Assembly (NCBI GenBank): GCA_034440635.1
Contig: JAOTON010001351.1
Location: 1,908,501 to 1,972,500, forward strand
From: Lepas anatifera
Lineage: Eukaryota; Arthropoda; Thecostraca; Lepadidae
Direction: 5' to 3'
DNA: 64,000 nucleotides
Shown here: in pieces, positions 12,118 through 21,715 of the stretch
Position numbering within the stretch: the stretch's first letter is position 1
Layout of the letters: every line of letters begins with the position of its first letter
Notes under the pieces: generated by a model
Seen by the model: the letters and a program-made list of their open reading frames with translations, nothing else
Database searches by the model: none
What the model was told of the DNA's origin: nothing
Made by a program: the position numbers and the translations under genes

Positions 12118-12666
12118 CACTGTGTTACAAGGAGGGCCTAAAATGGTACGAAAATCAATTTTTCGACCAACACAGAATGCCTTAAGATGACTTTATATCA
12201 AAGGGCAACATTCCAGACCATCCGGGAGCATATCTCAATCTCCGATAAAATGTCTGTTTATCCGATTTTAGATGGGGTAAAGGTGATGTTTTCGATAGGA
12301 CAACAAGTATTGCTTCCGACTGTCAGAACGTGCCGAAACTTGGAGCGCTCGCGAACATGCTTTCATGTCTCCGAAAACACACCGAGTGATTTTTTGCCAA
12401 AACTACGACTTGTTTGCAGCACAATTATATGCGTTTCAAAGTTGTGATTTCTCTCAAAGTATTTTATTTCATTTTATCTATTTTCATAATTTACAACTCA
12501 GAGATTTCCACTGAAGAATGAACTTGATTAAGCCGGCAAAAAATCCCACAGCTTCCCACAACATGAGACCACCACAGTGGTAGCTGCACACATGTTGCCA
12601 ATGCGTACAGAAAGTTTCAGCTGCATTTAGTTGCATTTCCGTGATTTATGACCGATTGTGTAAGGG

Positions 12667-12760
12667 TATGTCGGCGGCCCGCGCGCTGTCCCCCGCCCGC
12701 CGCCGGGTCGCCGCGCCGCCAGGGCACTGCCCGGCCGCCTCTGTTGGGGCGCGTGGTGGA
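12667..12760. other. GC-rich block inside the transposon
   Basis: Dense CCGCCCGCC/GCCGCGCCGCC sequence, very different from the A/T-rich surroundings. It could be a promoter-like CpG block or captured host DNA; nothing in it decides this. Confidence 0.5.
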
Positions 12761-13073
12761 ACCATGGACGGCAAACAAAGCGGTGGGATGAAAATACAAA
12801 TAAAGTAAGGTTTTTCCACCGAATGGTTGGTATAACAAATACCCTGGTCAATGTATGCGCTCAGAAGTGTGCCGAGTTGTTTGAACAGGACACTTGGCAC
12901 AACTGGGCTGAAAAGGAAAGGCAAACCCCTTATGCGCGGTTGCATTATGATCCCTCGGTGCAAACGGTTTTGCAACCTGGAATTGTGTTGGAAAGGACAC
13001 AGGCAGGTGATCAGTCTAAAGGGTAAGAAAAACTTTGCTTGTGACTTCGGATGTGAAAGGTTGTGGTCTCGAG

Positions 13074-14067
13074 ATGGAGCCCTGTGTAAAAATGAGTGAC
13101 CCAGTAGAAGATCTGGTAGATAAAGGTACAATATCCGATGCTAAGCGCGGTGTTGAAGAAGCAAAGAAATACCTTATTAGTCGCTTAAAGGAGGGAGAAT
13201 CATTGACAGAAGAATCTGGGACTATGCTGGATCAGCAACTTGAGTTGTTTTGCAAAAATTTCCGACAGAAGTGGTCATTGGTCAGCCGAGACAAGAACAG
13301 GGTTTTCAAGAAATATGGAACCCTCTTGGCAGAGGAAATATTTTTCACTGTCCAAACCGGGGTTTCAGCGAAATCAACGTCTTCGGCCGCACCTGACGCA
13401 GCAGAACCAAGTCCGAGCCAGCCACTGGCAAGAAAAAGAGGCCGGCCCCAAAAGAGATACAGAGACCTAAGCCAGAAAAGGCGTAAACGGGCCGCCTCTG
13501 AAACTGCTCAGGCGCACGAGAGGAAAATTTTTGAAATTTCTGGTGTGGATGTGGAACTTATCAGGAGACTCGGCACGATCCTTTTGGCTGTGAATGCCTC
13601 TGATCAGGTCATTAACGCGGACAAGTTTGACCTGTATATTTTAGAGACAGCACAGCTATTCGTTAGCTTATATCCGTGGTTTCACCTGCCAGCCTCAGTT
13701 CACAAACCCCTCGTGCACGAGGGTGAATGTATCCGGTCACTTCTCCTTCCAATCGGTATGCTCAGTGAGCAGGCCCAGGAGCGGAGGAACAAAGACATAA
13801 GGTATCGCGTGAGCACCATGCCAGAAAGACCTCCCGAAAAGCGACAATCCAAGGCCATTGCATCACTTGACGGTGTCCAGCAATCCTGTGATCGTAAAAG
13901 CAATCCAAGAAGACTTAGAACGACCCAGACGTGACATCCGATCGTCCTCTGGAAAACATCATGACATCTCCGCGCTTCTGGTTGCTCCCGGCACTCAACC
14001 CGGAGACTCGGATACATCCCATAGTTCAACTGATGATTTGATGCATAAAAAGCGGGTTGGGCCATAA
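13074..14067 (+). pseudogene. transposon-borne protein with LPxSVHKxLxH / LLPIGxLSExxQExRNKD motifs, frameshifted
   Basis: The frame from ATG 13074 (ATG 13092 has a slightly better context) reads about 287 residues to 13934. Visible parts: an acidic/helical N-terminal segment (SDAKRGVEEAKKYLISRLKE), a basic AT-hook-like patch (KRGRPQKRYRDLSQKRRKR), then a conserved core with GVDVELIRRLGTILLAVNAS, LPASVHKPLVH and LLPIGMLSEQAQERRNKD. I recall this core from many uncharacterised, repeat-associated proteins of insects, cnidarians and crustaceans; no biochemical role is known to me. Near 13820-13835 the frame shifts by +1: the expected continuation (LHHLTVSSNPVI) is read in the other frame to the stop at 14067. 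No DDE or zinc-finger signature is seen. It lies inside the CACTG-ended element, so it is probably that element's own gene, now broken. Confidence 0.6.
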
Positions 14068-15142
14068 GTTACATTTGCCTGTTTGAAGTGCATGTCCGTC
14101 CCCCAACCTACTTGATAGTTCTTAAGAAGTCTTGGAGCACATGAAGCCGCTTAATTTTGCTGTTTGTTCCCATCCGATGCCTTTTTTGAAGGTCTCTGAT
14201 CTTGATGAAGTTTTATATACGAATATTGCTATATTTAGTGAACTTGCTAGATGCAATTTTTGTGATTTATAAGTATGGGCCGAGTGAGCTGTTACCAACC
14301 GCTAGTGAAACGGTGTTTTTTACTCGGGCAAGCTGCTCAATTAGGTGAATTCGATATGGTATTTACAACTCGTTGATAGTGCCTGCAGTAGCTAAAATAC
14401 ATTTTGCTCAGAATGGTAGTAGAACATTTTTTTCTCAGAACGCTGTTGAACTGTACATACCTATGTGAAATTTCATCTATTTTTCCATTTCTGATGTTTA
14501 GTCCTACAAATCACTATTCAAATCACCTGACCTCATTTGAGGTCAGCCTGAGAAAGCCCATTTTAGTAAAAGAAAGGTAGGTCTGGCAGCTGCTCATCTG
14601 AAAGTAGGATGAACAACTTATTGACGTCCGATGTAATTTGAATTTTCCCACCGAAACTGGAAGGATCTTCCAGTGAAACATCTGACCTCGGTTTAGGTCA
14701 ACAAGAAAAGATGCATTTGCGGGGCATCAAAACACAAAGAAGACAATTTCGTAAGATCAGATCTTTGTGATGAAGTTTTAACTTAAGTAAATGAGAAACT
14801 GATAGCGCATTTACGAACATAAGAATTCAACTTGACCTAGGTCAAAGACCTGACCTGACTGAAACTTGAAACTCAACCTCAATAATGCTCAGGATATCAG
14901 CATACTGTGATCCAAATTTGAAGGCAATATCTTTGATAGAACGCAAGTTATAGATTTTTTACCGTTTTAGGCCCTCCTTGTAACACTGTGCAATGGTTCC
15001 CAGCCCTTGGAATGTTTCCTTCACTGTCAAACAGTACCATTCTAGCTCTAAATACCTGAAGGCCTTTTCCCGTTTGGCAAGGGCTAATGCGACCTTTTAT
15101 GAAGGTCATTATGGACACATAACCTGGCGAGCAAGGCAAGGT

Positions 15143-16302
15143 ATACCTTATCGTCGTGCCGCGAGTGTTCCAACAGCACTTCGTCTTTCGAATGCGGGAT
15201 ACGACGGTGCCCACGCCGTGCTGGACGCTATTAAAACGGCGGAAACTGTCTGATTTAGATAAGCTCAAAGGACAGCAGAGTGTCAGCAGCTTAAGAAATT
15301 TGTTTCTCAGTACAATAATCTAGTCAACATTTGCAAAACCAGCAATCTCAAGCACCAGATGCTTATGTCTATGAACTCAATGTCAATAACATTTTTTGAC
15401 GACAGAAACGAGTTTGTCAGTAGAAATTCGTGTTACTCTGATGCTGTTCCAGAAGGGTTTGGTTCTAATGATAATGCGTGTCTCAGTGGTTCCTGCTACA
15501 AGGCGGAGGATGTGGTAGTATATCGTTGGTCTCTCGACTTTTGATAAACTTTTGACATGTGTAGAGCTTGTCACTTGCCAGTGTGGTGCATGGAGTGACT
15601 TAATCACTAGGGAGTTGTTTGAATTGTGCCTTGGAAAGCTGTGATGCCGAGATTGTCTTTGTGAAGTATCTGAATTAGGTAGCGGCTCTTGGTGAAGATG
15701 ATTGGATTAACAGCAATAAATATTTTCATCACATAGCGCAATTATCACTGAAGGGTGTCATAGATACACTTACGTTTTAGCGGTATAGCTGGTTTAGAGA
15801 TATACACGCATAATAGCAACATTCTTGAATGGCGAAATATTGCATATTTTTCCTGTGAGTCGGAATTTTATGGAAGTATCTAGATCCGTTTTCTCGCGCT
15901 TTCTTTCGTACACATAGGTAGGAATTCGGCTCAGATGAAAAATAAACAGTCCTTAGTCAAACCAACGCGAAATTATGAGAATTTCAACTTTTTCCCGTTA
16001 GCGTATGGTTCTGACTATAGCGCCGGCCCCAGTCTCATTTGAGTATGCTGGAATATCTCCCATGAGTATCCAACGCTTTTAAGTCTCACATGAGAATGAT
16101 ACACAGTCTTACACAGTCACGATACAGGTAAACATAGTTCTCGTGCGAGACCAAAATGTGTGAATCTGAGAACCTTGCATGAACCGGAGAACTTAGCTCG
16201 AACCACCAGTTCTCAACGAAAGTGTGGCTCTCTGTAGAGAAGGGGTGGACCGGTCTGTTATCCCGGAGAACCTTGAGTGGTCTCAATTGTCTCCCAGTGT
16301 AG
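15143..16302. mobile_element. 1.16-kb insertion specific to copy A
   Basis: Copy B reads straight through (GCAAGGTAGGAAACCG, reverse of 48980-49020), while copy A has 1.16 kb between GCAAGGTA and GTAGGACACCG. The right end, read in reverse, is CACTGGGAGAC followed by many GAGAAC/GTTCTC and GAGACC words, like subterminal repeats of CACTA elements. The left end does not mirror it. A short frame at 15115-15253 (PTALRLSNAGYDGAHAVLDA) looks protein-like but I do not recognise it. Confidence 0.5.
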
Positions 16303-17539
16303 GACACCGAAGAGCCCAATAAAGAAAACAATAGCTTTTTTCGATTAATATAATGTTCGCCTTATGCCCGTCTCCCCGCAAGATGAATGTTGGCGACACC
16401 ATACAGCCTCAACAGTCGGTGTGTTGTAAAACCCCAAAGCTGCTTTGAACCCATTTTCTTCCCTTTTCCGCTAAAAAATATTAAAACAGGCAAGACCTGA
16501 ATGTGTGTATTTTACCCTTGATACATGAGCAACGAGAAAACATTGGGATAAAATGCAAACAGCACATCTGATCCTAATTTCGCAACATACTAAATAAATA
16601 TGATGAGTATTCAGCACTCATGAAAATCAATAGTTTTAGTAATTTGTAATGTAGTGGCAGGTGCTAACTCCTTCCCTGATGCATTTACCTACAATTTTTT
16701 GTGATTGAGACCCCATAAGTGAAACAACACTTTTGCATGCTCCCTTCTTGTTATTCATAAGGAGTCTTGGCGATGTGGCGTGCATAAATTGTAGCAAGAT
16801 ATGTTTCAATTTCATCATTTTCATCGTTTTCAATTTAATCGTTTTCTGGTCCATAAGTCCTGATTAACATATAATATAGAATTATTTATTTATTTTGCAT
16901 CACAATTGTGACAATAATATCAGCATAACTCACAACAGGAACAGACACCCATGAACAGACACATAAGTTAAACCTGATAAGTAATCTGCATTCAAACTGA
17001 CCCGACAACCCCAGGCCATTCCATTGATAAGCTAAGTAGAAAATATAAAGGAAAATATATGCCCGTATACATACATTGAATCGCCGTGTTGCTCTTCTCG
17101 GCCCCATCCTCGTTTTTTGGCAAATGATTCGGAACCGATTTGGATGAGAGACTCGTCGCCTTGCACCACTTTATGGTTGTCAGACTGACAACTTATGGCT
17201 GTACATTAATTACAGTTCATGTCAGGTGAACAAGTTTTAATGTGATTTCCACGCCCATGGCAGGCAATTTTGTTATTCTTAACTAAGGACGACGAAGTCA
17301 GAGAAAAACGCGACTGCTGTAGCAGCCCCAGTTCGAGTTTTGTCCTCATTGAAATGTTCTTTGAAATATAAATTGACCAGCTATCGTCTAGTTATTTTGA
17401 TATTGGTTCAATAATGACGCCACCAGGGATCACCAAAGTTTATATTTTCGATCTTGTTTGTGTCTATATATTTAGACCAGGACGGCAAGGAGCTTTCAGC
17501 GCCATTCCTATTTTTCATCCCCTTGACTCCTGAGTTAAC

Positions 17540-17562
17540 ATGATGATGATGATGATGATGAC
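17540..17562. repeat. (ATG)n microsatellite
   Basis: Short run of ATG/GATGAT triplets. Confidence 0.8.
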
Positions 17563-17722
17563 GATCCTAAGTCAACAAGGGGAGAGAGCTGGACTGACCC
17601 CCCCACGTCGCAGTGGGTGCGAAAAGAAGCGAGGTGGCGTCTGGTTGACTTACTTGGCTTTTCCTATTACTATCCCTTGCACCTGACTGGATTCAGCCTG
17701 ATCAAATTTAATTGGAACCGTC

Positions 17723-18716
17723 TTCACCCTCGCCCCGGTGGGCGTGTCTCAACACCCTCCCTCAGGTTTTTTTCCGGCTATACATAAAAATTCCGGGACG
17801 AAGCGCCGCCGTACTTGACGCACCCTATCCGCAATTAATTTTTCGGCATTTTCCAGAATTTTAAGGTTGCGACATCTCAGGTTAGGTCAACAGTGCAGGT
17901 TAAGTTACCTCACCTCCAAAAATTTAAGATGGCATAAGTAAGAACGGGGTGAATCTGTCTAATTAAAACTCATCACATAATGCCCCACCAAATAGTGCAA
18001 AATATATTCCGGGATTTTACGTATCGATGACCTAGGGTCAGGTACAGAACCTTTCCATTGCAAATGCATGGGAAGGAAATTAAGGGAAAATGGTTTCATT
18101 TCTGTTGATCCAGCATAGAATACCTTCGCATTTTCCAAACTGTAGTAGCCTAGGCCCCTCTCCAGGCTCATGTTGCAAGTTTGGAACTGTGATTTATGAG
18201 AGGTCATCTTGGATTTCTTTAACAGCTAAACCTAAGTCAATAATTTCGCAGGGAATGATGGTAAATATTTTTATTTTGATACCATTACGTTTGGATAGTT
18301 ATTGCAAGTTGATTGATATGCATGTTGATTATGCTAGATCAGATGATGACATTGATCTGGCCTTAGGTCACGTCACTTTTATGTTTTGATCTAGTATAGT
18401 ATAAATACATGGTTCGATTTTCCGTAATAAGAGGAGGCGAATGGAGCCTTACAATTGATTCTAACCTAACTCTGTCAGACAATAGGGCCCAGAAACTATC
18501 ATCTACCCTTTCACCTTCTTTGACCTGTTATGACCTCAATATTGATCTGAGACAAAAAGTAACTGATTTAGTTTCTTGATCGATTCTTATGAGCTGCCCA
18601 CCAGTGTTCGCGTTTTTTCTCTATCCTGTAACGGAGCCGAGTTCGAGGGGAGTTAATTAACCCCCTTCCACACCAGGGAGGAAGGTGGCTCGGAGACCCG
18701 CCGGGGCGGGTGTTAT
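17723..18716. mobile_element. TTAA element C2 (copy A side)
   Basis: It begins TTCA-CCCTCGCCCCGGTGGG and ends CCGGGGCGGGTG-TTAT, both decayed TTAA sites; copy B keeps TTAA at 45651. It has the GCGCCGCCGTACTT hairpin remnant, AGGTCA clusters, and a subterminal palindrome at the right end (GTTAATTAAC). Position 18219-18222 (TTAA) is the unoccupied site into which C1 has inserted in copy B. Confidence 0.75.
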
Positions 18717-18756
18717 ATAACACAAATCCAGCACGGTGCCTTTTGGCCCCCGGGAA

Positions 18757-18798
18757 AAAAAAAAAAAAAAAAAATAAAAAAAAAAAAAAAAAAAAAAA
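18757..18798. repeat. A-rich tract
   Basis: Two poly-A runs separated by a single T, just right of C2. No associated gene or retroelement body was identified. Confidence 0.9.
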
Positions 18799-19079
18799 GG
18801 GGGAAGTTAAACCCCATGAAAGCCGAATACATATTTCAAGAATGAGCCTGAGAGCCTTATGAGGCTGGAAACATTGTTTGAAGCCATTACACAGACATAT
18901 CCAGCCTGGGAACTCTCGTACCAAGGCGCCTCGGTTACTGGCGGACCGCCTGGGGCGAGGCACCTGCGAGACAGTACTGATCCCTTCGGTTCAAAACAGT
19001 GTGCCCCCTGCGCACCACACACTACTTACTACGTGTGACCTTGCACCTGTCGTTGTAAACACGTAGTAATAACGTGACC

Positions 19080-19562
19080 CAGGTATGCGTGCCAGTCGAG
19101 CGAAGGGTCGGGGATTATCAGAGGCGGTGGCAAGTCAGCCGAAGAATACGCCGCCAGAATGCAGCAAAATCAGTAATTGTGTAATATTTTTCTTACTCAG
19201 CTGTCAGATTAAGAAATAATGGTGACCACTGGAAAGCTCTTGAAAAAATACACATGATGAACCCGTTTGTAAAGCTAAAGACGCCATAGGTTGCGAGATA
19301 TCGATCCTAAACCGGTCGAGCCTAGTCATGGCAATTTCAATTGCGGGGGACTGTACCTCTAGCTTTAAAAACGGGTTCCTCATGTGTATTTTTCCAGAGC
19401 TTTCCAGTGGTCACCATTATTTCTTAATCTAACATCTGTGTTAGAAAGTTTTACACAATTACTGATTTTGCTGCATTCTGACGGGGTAGTCTTCGCCTGA
19501 CTTGCCACCGCCTCTGGTAATCCTTGACCCTTTCGCCCATACCTGGACCACGTGACCTCACA
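19080..19562. repeat. palindrome with about 200-bp arms
   Basis: The arm 19080-19285 (CGAAGGGTCGGGGATTATCA...ACACATGATGAACCCG) recurs in reverse complement at 19370-19562 with a spacer of about 85 bp. Single arms plus spacer occur at 45050-45330 and 53400-53715, so this is a repeat family whose two copies lie head to head here. It also joins the two inverted blocks (15.0-19.3 with 45-49 kb; 19.4-20.65 with 51.1-53.7 kb). Confidence 0.75.
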
Positions 19563-20650
19563 GATGAATAGGCGGTTGGCATTGCGCCAGGTCATTCAAC
19601 CTTCTCATAAATCTCGTCGTGTCTGAGGGGCACACGTATTGCAATTGCTTCCGTGCTGGTGTGTGCTGAACATCTGGCGTCAATGGCCTGGGGCAGTGCA
19701 GTGGCAGAACCACGAGTCACTTTTTGAGGAGGGGCAATATCCAATAAGATGGTTATAGGCGGGAAAAAACATCAGAATCTCTTTTGTTGCGGGGGGTAAA
19801 ACAAATTTTCCCTCCTGGTCCTCTTTTCCCTCCTGCAATAGCTTTTCCGTCCTGGATCCGTCCTTGTGCTTGGGTTGCGAAACACGTTAGCTGTCACTGG
19901 GTGCCGGGGCTCTCATCCCCTCTCCGTTTATTTAGAGAGGAAGATGGTAAAACGGCTGAACCAGTGATATAATTTTGTTTGCAGGTTCCAGTAAAAACAT
20001 TTTTTTAGATAAGCGTCAGAAGAGGGGGCAGTGAGAGCAGTAGGCGGGTCCAGGGTGGAAAGGGATGCGATTATGTGTTATCGGACAATATTTCAAGATA
20101 AGTAGGCTTAATCCCGTCTAAAATTTTAACATTCCAGTCCGAGAATCTTTGTAGAGTCTATTTTTTGGGAGCAACAAAACTCTGCCTTTGCTTGGCCCAA
20201 ATCACTCAGCCGTCTTCTCTCAACCAACGACAACCATTGCTTTAACTGGGGAGGATGGAGCTTCATTGAACTGGTCTTAAGACTGATATCACATGGTGCA
20301 AGCTTGGCAGAGCGTTTGTAATAGTCTCTAATGATAATTGTTGAGGTTAGACGACGCTTCGAAAGTTATATGGCGTAACCAAATCCCACCCTGTAAGGAG
20401 CGATTTGGTGCACCAGATCAGCATATTTAGATGATCTGCCGGGACGTGAACCCAAGGAGGTGAACCCGGGGGAACTCAGTCAGGGTACTAGAGCTAGTTT
20501 TTTTTGCGTCCTTTGACAACACCCTCACTTATCGGAAGGATATTATCAGATTTTATGCTGCAAATATCAAAATTTTTAACAGTATTCCAAAGGTCTAAAA
20601 GCATATGAAGCAGTTCCAGCCGCGATAGCGATCGTTGTGCGCATCACCTG
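19370..20650. repeat. inverted segmental block 2 (partner 51080-53720)
   Basis: 19380-19980 matches the reverse of 53060-53640, and 20100-20650 matches the reverse of 51080-51640. The partner is longer because TTAA element B3 and MITE L5 sit in between (51828-52986). Confidence 0.7.
20345..20490 (-). mobile_element. tRNA-headed SINE (S5, copy A side)
   Basis: On the minus strand: B-box GGGTTCACGTCCC, then the tail words GGATTTGGTTACGCCATATAACTTT and AGCGTCGTCTAACC. This is the shared SINE tail seen at 43772, 49255, 49470 and 26120. The inverted partner is at 51246-51411. Confidence 0.65.
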
Positions 20651-20665
20651 CGGTGAAATTGAGCA

Positions 20666-21216
20666 GTGATGGATCTAGCGGGTAGGTTTGGTGGGACAAA
20701 CAAAACTCGAAAAGCAAAAAACACGAGAGAGAGGGGAAACAAAGCCCACAGTAGTCATTCCATATGTCCGAGGTATTTCAGAACGTATCGTGCGTTTAAT
20801 AAAACCACACGCAAAAACACAACCAAACCGGCAACAAACCTAAAAAATATACTAGTAAAGCCAAAGGACAAAAGACACAAACACCAAAACAAAGAAGTAG
20901 TCTACCAGTACACGTGTCAGTGCGGAAAAAACATACATAGGGGAAACGTGTAGGACCATAAAAACGCGACAACAAAAACATAAAAGAGCTATAGAAAACG
21001 AGGACCACAACCACTCTGGACTGGCCAAACACATTCTAGACACCGGACACAACATAAAATGGGATGACGTCAAAATCCTAGCGTATGAAAACCATTGGAG
21101 AAAAAGAAAAAAAAAAGAAGGCATCTTCATCGCAAAAACACAACAAAACCAACTACTAAATGCAAACTCAGGCATTCCAATGCCAGAAATTTACCGGGTT
21201 CTTCACTCTTCATAGC
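20666..21216 (+). pseudogene. Penelope-like element, C-terminal RT linker and GIY-YIG endonuclease, frameshifted
   Basis: Penelope-like elements encode a reverse transcriptase fused to a GIY-YIG endonuclease that nicks the target. Here only the C-terminal third remains. The frame reads LKNILVKPKDK, then VVYQYTCQCGK, where a one-base change in an A-run near 20925-20932 shifts the frame. The next frame continues TYIGETCRTIKTRQQKHKRA, then HSGLAKHILDTGH and NIKWDDVKIL, ending LLNANSG and a stop at about 21214. YIGE with downstream R, H and the N of NANSG are the usual GIY-YIG residues. The frameshift makes it inactive. A 3' untranslated stretch (about 21540-21650) is also found inverted around 49440-49680. 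Confidence 0.8.
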
Positions 21217-21219
21217 AAA

Positions 21220-21305
21220 GTAAAGAATGATAATAATAATGAATAATAATGATAATGGTAGTAACAATGATAATAATAGTAGCAGAACAATAACAAATAA
21301 AAAGT
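21220..21305. repeat. AAT/ATG-rich low-complexity tract
   Basis: Imperfect AATAATGATAAT repeats directly after the Penelope-like coding remnant. Confidence 0.8.
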
Positions 21306-21652
21306 ATCTCAATGCTGCATGTTCTTCAGGTATACTTAGACTGTAACCTTCCCGTGTGTGCACTGTATTTGCCTCTGAGACGTTTAACTCGCTTAATTAA
21401 ATTGTTGAACTTGTATATTACTTACTCTTGGGCAAGAAATAGCAAGTAGAATGTTACGTTTTAGCACGAGTGTGTTGCGATGCTTTTCAAACTTGTATAG
21501 TATTGAATTAGGCGCTGGCTAAGCAATCTTTTCGCTGACGAAGATAGTCGAATGACCCTCGAAAGCTACGAAAATACAACCGAAATACGACTGGTGTCTG
21601 AAATAACTTCTACAAGAACTAATTTATCACTAACATTATACGATATTGTACG

Positions 21653-21653
<1 letters not shown>

Positions 21654-21712
<59 letters not shown>
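21654..21712. repeat. (TA)n microsatellite
   Basis: About 59 bp of pure TA between the Penelope-like 3' end and the minisatellite block, which begins CAGGGGCGCAAG. Confidence 0.95.

Positions 21713-21713
<1 letters not shown>

Positions 21714-21715
<2 letters not shown>

Larger units (their letters stand above)
12118..14990 (+). mobile_element. 2.87-kb DNA transposon with CACTG-type TIRs and one ORF
   Basis: The left end is CACTGTGTTACAAGGAGGG..CCTAAAATGGTA and the reverse-complemented right end is CACAGTGTTACAAGGAGGG..CCTAAAACGGTA, about 30 bp with very few mismatches. Inside are one conserved but frameshifted ORF, a roughly 100-bp GC block at 12667-12760, and several TGACCT/AGGTCA pairs at 14525-14870. 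CACTG ends suggest the CACTA/EnSpm superfamily, but no DDE transposase is visible and I could not find a clear 2-3 bp target duplication. The right end coincides with the start of the inverted duplication at 14991. Confidence 0.7.
14991..19340. repeat. inverted segmental copy A (partner 45050-49150)
   Basis: Reading outward, 14991-15142, 16303-17720, TTAA element C2 and 18720-19340 all recur in reverse complement and in order between 49150 and 45050. Copy A has an extra insertion at 15143-16302. Copy B has an extra TTAA element (C1). Divergence is visible everywhere, so this is not a recent assembly duplication. Confidence 0.8.

Noticed and set aside
15359..15544. Possible coding frame downstream of the CACTG-type transposon
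   Set aside because: Lies within the copy-A-specific insertion, short, no motif, no splice signals.
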